From assembly GCF_014284475.1 (NCBI RefSeq), contig NZ_WJBC01000022.1:1-45411 (forward strand): a DNA stretch of 45,411 bases. Reading direction: 5' to 3'. Shown here piece by piece: positions 41,744 through 45,411 of the stretch; the first letter of the stretch is position 1; every line of letters begins with the position of its first letter. The position numbers and the translations under genes were made by a program. This DNA is from Acetobacterium fimetarium. GTDB taxonomy: Bacteria; Bacillota; Clostridia; Eubacteriales; Eubacteriaceae. The notes under the pieces were generated by a model, which saw nothing but the letters and a program-made list of their open reading frames with translations, was not told where the DNA came from and did no database searches.

Positions 41744-41790
41744 GTGCTTGACTCCTTCTAACAAATAGCGGTAAGATCAATTTTGATAAC

Positions 41791-41819
41791 ATGATACTAC
41801 AGCTGTTTGCAGGCGTCAA
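41791..41819 (-). promoter_or_regulatory. Promoter of leader-exporter operon
   Basis: Minus strand: TTGACG (41819-41814), 17 bases, TATCAT (41796-41791), about 48 bases before the leader GTG. A near-consensus sigma-A promoter. Confidence 0.6.
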
Positions 41820-41895
41820 TTGTCAATGGGCAATGGTTGTTTTCAAGTGAAACGTTGATCAGTATCTGTTGTGCGAACTGATGATGAATTTAATG

Positions 41896-41924
41896 TTTAC
41901 AAACGTTCTTTATAAAATTAAAAT
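41896..41924 (+). promoter_or_regulatory. Promoter of the hypothetical gene at 42009
   Basis: TTTACA (41896-41901), 17 bases, TAAAAT (41919-41924), about 85 bases before the start codon. This and the divergent exporter promoter account for the 41744-42008 gap. Confidence 0.5.
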
Positions 41925-42008
41925 TGCAGTACAAATGTAAAAAGAATGTGTGTATGAGCAGCGACGGCATTTATTATGCAGGCTAGATCAGCCAAAGGAG
42001 AAATGATT

Positions 42009-42398
42009 ATGAAAGATAATTTTAATTCTGAATTCTGTCAGGTGGACTATGTAAAAAGCGACAACGTCGTGCTGTTGTCGTGGAAGAAATTTGCCCGGCT
42101 GGATGATTACCGGGAGCCGATTCTGTTTGCCCTGAACTTGTTGCGACAACATCCGCAGAGCAACTTTGTCGTCGATGCCAGAAATGGATTTGAGGACGAT
42201 CCCGCGGATGTAGCATGGGGGTTTTCCGAGCTGCTCCCTCAGATGGGCCAAACCGACTGCCAATATGTCGCCTTCATCATGGCCGAAGTGCCGGCAATCG
42301 AAGCGGAAATGGATATGTGGACGAAGGAATTCGGTAAATACTTTGCCATCGTCAAAGTGGAAGATTACGAGCAGGCTATTCACAAAATGAAGGCCTAG
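42009..42398 (+). CDS. Conserved hypothetical protein, possibly STAS/SpoIIAA-like
   Basis: 129 residues with alternating beta/alpha pattern: NSEFCQVDYVKSDNVVLLSW, YREPILFALNLLRQHPQSNF then VVDARNGFEDD, CQYVAFIMAEVPAIEAEMDM and KYFAIVKVEDYEQAI. The strand-helix order and VVDARNGF recall SpoIIAA/STAS-like or other small regulatory folds, but this is pattern resemblance only. No signal peptide. AAAGGAG precedes the ATG at 42009. It is monocistronic, ending at a terminator shared with the convergent RHH gene. Confidence 0.65.
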   Translation: MKDNFNSEFCQVDYVKSDNVVLLSWKKFARLDDYREPILFALNLLRQHPQSNFVVDARNGFEDDPADVAWGFSELLPQMGQTDCQYVAFIMAEVPAIEAEMDMWTKEFGKYFAIVKVEDYEQAIHKMKA

Positions 42399-42480
42399 AT
42401 CTTTGTCAACGTCAGATACACGGTCGCGCTTGAAAAATTCAGCATCACGAAAGTCTGAAACATGACAAACGAAACGTTAA

Positions 42481-42505
42481 AAAAAAAGGAACTGAGTTCC
42501 TTTTT
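42481..42505. terminator. Bidirectional terminator
   Basis: AAAAAAGGAAC, three-base loop, GTTCCTTTTTT: a perfect 11-base stem with T-runs on both strands, between convergent genes. Half of a REP-like palindrome (ATGACAAACGAAACGTT, 42462-42478) abuts it. Confidence 0.9.
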
Positions 42506-42511
42506 TAATCT

Positions 42512-42712
42512 TTAAATATCCAATTCCGGGGGCATATCTAGTTCATCCGACACATATTTCCCGTTTTTCTTCCGTTGACGCACGCATTCGCTTAACAGGT
42601 ATTCGATTTGGCCATTGACTGACCGAAAGTCATCGTCTGCCCAGGCGGCGATGGCATCATAGAGTTTTTGGGAAAGTCGCAGCGGAAGCTGCTTTTTTTT
42701 GTTATCGGCCAT
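42512..42712 (-). CDS. Arc/RHH-type DNA-binding protein
   Basis: 66 residues. LPLRLSQKLYDAIAAWADDD then FRSVNGQIEYLLSECVRQ is a ribbon-helix-helix fold: one N-terminal strand (KKQLPLRL) and two helices, dimerising to bind DNA. It starts four bases after the SPFH stop, so it is the second gene of that operon. Such RHH genes are regularly found behind SPFH proteins in clostridia. It probably represses its own operon through the boxes at 43720-43747. Confidence 0.85.
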   Translation of the reverse strand: MADNKKKQLPLRLSQKLYDAIAAWADDDFRSVNGQIEYLLSECVRQRKKNGKYVSDELDMPPELDI

Positions 42713-42716
42713 AACC

Positions 42717-43697
42717 TTAGTATAGACTGCCTGAATTCACAATCGGCTGAACATCATGATTGCCGCATAAAACCACTAGCAGGTTGGAAACCATGGCGGC
42801 TTTCCTTTCTTCATCAAGAACCACTACTTCATTTTCATTCAGACGTGTCAAAGCCATTTCCACCATTCCCACCGCACCTTCAACAATCATTTTCCGGGCA
42901 TCAATAATGGCTGAGGCCTGCTGTCTCTGAAGCATAACGGCGGCGATTTCGGGAGCATAGGCCAGGAAGGTGATCCGTGCGTCCACCACTTCAATGCCGG
43001 CTTCATTGACCCGGGTCTGGATTTCCTCTTTGATTCTTTTGGCGACTGTTTCACTGGAACCGCGAAGACTTCCTTCGTCGGCAATTCCATCGCCGGTAGT
43101 ATCAACATTCGTCGTCACATCGTAAGGATAAAGTCGCACAATGTTTCGGAGGGAACTATCGCACTGAAGGGACAAGAACTCTTTAAAATTGTCGACATTA
43201 AAGACCGCCTTGGCTGTATCAGTAATTCGCCAGGTGACCGCAATGCCGATTTCAATCGGATTGCCCAGACAATCATTGATTTTCTGACGATTGTTATTGA
43301 GCGTCATAATTTTTAAAGAGATTTTTCGTGATGCGGGTTCCGCCGCAAGGGTGTCTTTATTTCCTTTTACATCGCCGCTTTGGACTAACTGGGTTTTGGC
43401 AGCAGGGTTTACTGCCGTACAGAATGGATTGACAAAATAAAATCCTGGTTCGCGGATGGTCCCGATATAATTACCGAAAAGTGTCAGAACCAGCGCTTCT
43501 TGAGGCTTGAGTACTTTCAATCCCGGCCATAGCAACCAGGTGGTACAAAGCAGAATAATACAAACGACAATCAGGATGGTGCTTCCGTCAGTGGCAATGG
43601 TCAGGATCAGCCCGGTGGCAGCAACTGCATAAATGAGCAACGAAAGCAGTAATACCAGCATGCCGTTCTTTTTGCCGTGGAGAATTTTTTCGTCCAT
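42717..43697 (-). CDS. SPFH/Band 7 domain membrane protein
   Basis: 326 residues. Two N-terminal membrane segments (about 12-33 and 38-58) are followed by the SPFH domain (about 65-280: LKPQEALVLTLFGNYIGTIR then EPGFYFVNPF, NPIEIGIAVTWRITDTAKAV, LRNIVRLYPYDV, EAGIEVVDARITFLAYAPEI) and a helical tail. SPFH proteins assemble into membrane microdomain scaffolds. ATG 43697 was chosen because AAAGAAGG precedes it; the upstream in-frame codons would place the promoter inside the gene. Co-transcribed with the RHH gene. Confidence 0.87.
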   Translation of the reverse strand: MDEKILHGKKNGMLVLLLSLLIYAVAATGLILTIATDGSTILIVVCIILLCTTWLLWPGLKVLKPQEALVLTLFGNYIGTIREPGFYFVNPFCTAVNPAAKTQLVQSGDVKGNKDTLAAEPASRKISLKIMTLNNNRQKINDCLGNPIEIGIAVTWRITDTAKAVFNVDNFKEFLSLQCDSSLRNIVRLYPYDVTTNVDTTGDGIADEGSLRGSSETVAKRIKEEIQTRVNEAGIEVVDARITFLAYAPEIAAVMLQRQQASAIIDARKMIVEGAVGMVEMALTRLNENEVVVLDEERKAAMVSNLLVVLCGNHDVQPIVNSGSLY

Positions 43698-43719
43698 AAA
43701 AAATACCTTCTTTCCAAAT

Positions 43720-43747
43720 GATATCAAAATGGTATCACATTGATATT
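43720..43747 (-). promoter_or_regulatory. Three operator-like boxes upstream of SPFH-RHH operon
   Basis: TGATATCA (43720-43727), TGGTATCA (43731-43738) and TGATAT (43742-43747) recur every 11 bases. A minus-strand promoter candidate TTGCTT (43758-43753), 17 bases, TACCAT overlaps them. Tandem 8-base boxes are how RHH proteins such as MetJ bind, so the operon's own RHH protein is the likely ligand. Confidence 0.55.
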
Positions 43748-43814
43748 TATTAAGCAAATGTTTTTTATAAAAGGTTCGGGATTACTAAACACCGGTTCCA
43801 TCTGATGACAGTGT

Positions 43815-43958
43815 CATAGAAGCCGACATCGTTCTGACCTAAACAAGGTCACCGTAAAAAAGACTTAAATTTACAGGTGCAAATCATATCAACGGAGGTT
43901 TGATTATGTTAAACTGATAAAAAAGGCAGGTAGGTTTTGCTACTGTTTAAGCGGTGGC
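43815..43958. repeat. 143-base dispersed repeat, copy B
   Basis: Matches 35074-35216 over its whole length. It is preceded by ATGACAGTGTCAT (43805-43817), which looks like a REP-like palindrome reduced to its two ends. Its other end runs into the 3' end of a phospholipase-D-like remnant on the minus strand. Confidence 0.75.
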
Positions 43959-44078
43959 GCCTGCAAAATCCTGGGCCAGAGTGGAAGTCAGACCATTGAC
44001 GATGTCCTTGTTTTGCGTGATGATCCCCACATTCCGATCGGCATTGGTACTGCCGATATAGACCGTATCAGTATAATG
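43947..44078 (-). pseudogene. C-terminal remnant of a phospholipase D-like protein
   Basis: Minus strand: YTDTVYIGSTNADRNVGIIT then QNKDIVNGLTSTLAQDFAG and ATA to a stop at 43947. VYIGS-N-D is the end of the second HKD motif region of PLD-like proteins, and QDFAGAT resembles their C-terminus. There is an in-frame stop just upstream, so only about 43 codons survive. Confidence 0.6.
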
Positions 44079-44107
44079 ACTTCGCGCTTAAACTCAAGCT
44101 CAATTAA

Positions 44108-44128
44108 TGCGAAACGTCCCCTTGTTAC
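44108..44128 (+). repeat. Partial REP-like palindrome
   Basis: TGCGAAACGTCCCC then TTGTTAC, forward orientation, 5' arm missing. With the 143-base repeat and PLD remnant it fills the 43698-44209 gap. Confidence 0.65.
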
Positions 44129-44209
44129 GGAAAACAATGAGTTGTTTGAAAATATGAATTGGGACTGACAAATAAAAGTAGGATTGAAGAGGTTGGAATA
44201 AGTAAAGTC

Positions 44210-44944
44210 ATGATAAACGATGAATTTAGTAAAAAAATTGGCCGCTTGACAAGAAGCAGTGCTTATCTGAACTTTTGTGAAGAGGTATATGGATACAGAG
44301 AATATTTCTTCAACATGATGGATAAACAGCAGATCGATTATATTTTAAATGCTATTCCGATATCGGCAGAAGATACCCTTATGGATTTAGGGTGCGGTTC
44401 AGGAAGTATTCTAAAACTGTTAGTTGAAAAATATGGATGCCAAGGAATTGGAATTGATCAACTGGATGTTGCTGTCATGGAAAGAACCAGCACGGCAATT
44501 ACTTATATCAATGGCGACATTGACAGAATATCCGATTATCAGATAAAACCGACAATCACACTAGCTATTGATAGTCTCTATTTTAGCAATGATTTGGACA
44601 AACTGGTACGTCAATTAAATAATATCGAGAATAATAAGATGTATTTCTTCTATTCACAATACCTGTTTGATGATGCTGTCGAAGATAAGAGTATTTTGCA
44701 GAGTCGAAATACGAGAATTGCTGATGTTCTTGATAAAAACGGAATTGCTTTCAAGACGATTGACTTTAGTGAAAATGAACGCTTATTATATGAAAACTCT
44801 TTGAGCGCGCTAAAAAAGTATAAAAGGGCATTTGAGGGCGAAGGTAATGAAGATTTATATCAGCAAAAACTTAAGGAAGACATGTTGGGAAGGGAACTGT
44901 ATAACAAAAGTCGCGCCAGTCGCTATCTGTACATAATCGCATGA
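44210..44944 (+). CDS. Class I SAM-dependent methyltransferase
   Basis: 244 residues. Motif I is TLMDLGCGSGSILKLLVEKY, followed by GIGIDQLDVAVMERTS (acidic loop), ITYINGDIDRISDY and ITLAIDSLYFSNDLDKLVRQ. The N-terminus MINDEFSKKIGRLTRSSAYL and FCEEVYGYREYFFNMMD is characteristic of a clostridial small-molecule methyltransferase group. The substrate is unknown. ATG 44210 was chosen because family members start here; a TTG at 44159 would add 17 unrelated residues, and neither has a strong Shine-Dalgarno. It appears complete, unlike the relative at 25029. Confidence 0.83.
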   Translation: MINDEFSKKIGRLTRSSAYLNFCEEVYGYREYFFNMMDKQQIDYILNAIPISAEDTLMDLGCGSGSILKLLVEKYGCQGIGIDQLDVAVMERTSTAITYINGDIDRISDYQIKPTITLAIDSLYFSNDLDKLVRQLNNIENNKMYFFYSQYLFDDAVEDKSILQSRNTRIADVLDKNGIAFKTIDFSENERLLYENSLSALKKYKRAFEGEGNEDLYQQKLKEDMLGRELYNKSRASRYLYIIA

Positions 44945-44987
44945 ATGATGGTCGAAATAATTTGGGGACATAGCTGATATTCAAACA

Positions 44988-45029
44988 AAGCCAGGCCCGC
45001 GGCGCCATGATTCGCAGCGGGCCTGGCTT
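44988..45029 (-). terminator. Strong GC-rich terminator hairpin
   Basis: AAGCCAGGCCCGC (44988-45000) pairs perfectly with GCGGGCCTGGCTT (45017-45029). The T-rich tail is on the minus strand, so it mainly ends the small gene at 45046. Confidence 0.8.
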
Positions 45030-45045
45030 AACCGTACCGCGCCTC

Positions 45046-45282
45046 TTAAATATGTTGAAGATAAGCGGCAGAGCGATTAAGGTAAAGCAATGCAAGATCG
45101 AGTTTTAGCTCGATACTTTTTAGCAGTTCGGCAAATTCGTCGGATTTTTTCTGTGCTTTAGGAGCTCCTGAATTTATTTGAATGGATCGGTTGCTCTGCT
45201 TGCTGTTTTCAGTAAGAATTAAAGAGAGATCGCTTGATTCCGGGTGCGTTTCACAATATGTTGAAAATCGTTGATTAACCAT
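45046..45282 (-). CDS. Small hypothetical protein
   Basis: 78 residues. The first half is polar and Ser/Asn-rich; the second half forms one amphipathic helix (EFAELLKSIELKLDLALLYL then NRSAAYLQHI). GAGAGG precedes the ATG and a strong terminator follows, both supporting a real gene. No family recognised. Nothing else is visible in 45283-45411. Confidence 0.55.
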   Translation of the reverse strand: MVNQRFSTYCETHPESSDLSLILTENSKQSNRSIQINSGAPKAQKKSDEFAELLKSIELKLDLALLYLNRSAAYLQHI

Positions 45283-45411
45283 TTTAATTTCCTCTCATTT
45301 TTAAAAGAATATTTACTCAACTTTCCCAGCCTAATTGACCAAACAAAGCCTTAATAAAAGAGGCCTGAGAGTCAATCCATAGCTGGAGTTGATTTTTTAA
45401 CAGTGTAGACT

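Overview
The window looks like a chromosomal accessory region of an anaerobic Firmicute, most plausibly Acetobacterium or a close relative in Eubacteriaceae. This is inferred from an ASKHA-type corrinoid-activation protein, two BceRS-AB-like two-component/ABC-transporter modules, lantibiotic-immunity genes, an oleate hydratase and the clostridial style of the small hypothetical proteins. Base composition is patchy: the heterodimeric ABC exporter and the second two-component module are clearly GC-richer than the AT-rich isochorismatase, acetyltransferase, flavodoxin and methyltransferase genes. No rRNA, tRNA or CRISPR array was seen.

Layout. 0.2-5.5 kb: a 23S rRNA uracil methyltransferase, then a decayed strip (RhuM pseudogene, DUF6429 gene, small ORF, RAYT pseudogene), a divergent cysteine hydrolase / WYL-regulator pair and an orphan coding tail. 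5.7-9.9 kb (minus): response regulator, histidine kinase lacking membrane segments, ABC ATPase and FtsX-type permease. 10.4-15.8 kb: SelO, a membrane GGDEF-EAL protein and a TetR regulator. 15.8-17.4 kb: an IS3-family element inserted between that TetR gene and the oleate hydratase gene (17.5-19.5 kb). 19.7-25.7 kb: gene debris, DUF1810, LanF and a truncated LanE lantibiotic-immunity pair, a complete RAYT transposase with its repeats, three acetyltransferases, an internally deleted methyltransferase and further fragments. 25.8-28.1 kb (minus): UDG-like protein, alpha/beta hydrolase and TetR with an elaborate palindromic control region. 28.3-33.4 kb (minus): a second regulator/kinase/ATPase/permease module. 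33.5-37.9 kb: a flavoprotein with a divergent MmyB-type regulator, the corrinoid activator and an AraC-GyrI regulator. 38.2-41.7 kb (minus): a heterodimeric ABC exporter preceded by a tightly coupled 28-codon leader ORF. 42-45.4 kb: a conserved hypothetical, an RHH plus SPFH operon, a repeat, a phospholipase D remnant, a methyltransferase and a small hypothetical.

The thread that ties the window together is a family of short imperfect palindromes bounded by ATGAC and GTCAT with an ACGAAACGTCCCC core. About fifteen full or partial copies lie between genes, at gene-remnant junctions, around the intact RAYT (REP-associated tyrosine transposase, HUH class) at 22.3 kb and around its decayed relative at 3.0 kb. 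They occur singly, in direct tandem and as one inverted pair resembling a REPIN. They coincide with truncated genes, and one tandem copy is read through in frame by the truncated LanE gene. In the RAYT leaders the palindrome end also supplies the -35 hexamer of the transposase promoter. This RAYT/REP system in a Firmicute is the best candidate here for something little described.

Other regulatory structure worth checking: the same GTGACT-type 11-bp direct repeat upstream of the transporter genes in both two-component modules; three 8-bp boxes at 11-bp spacing upstream of the SPFH/RHH operon; and nested palindromes upstream of the TetR gene at 28.1 kb.
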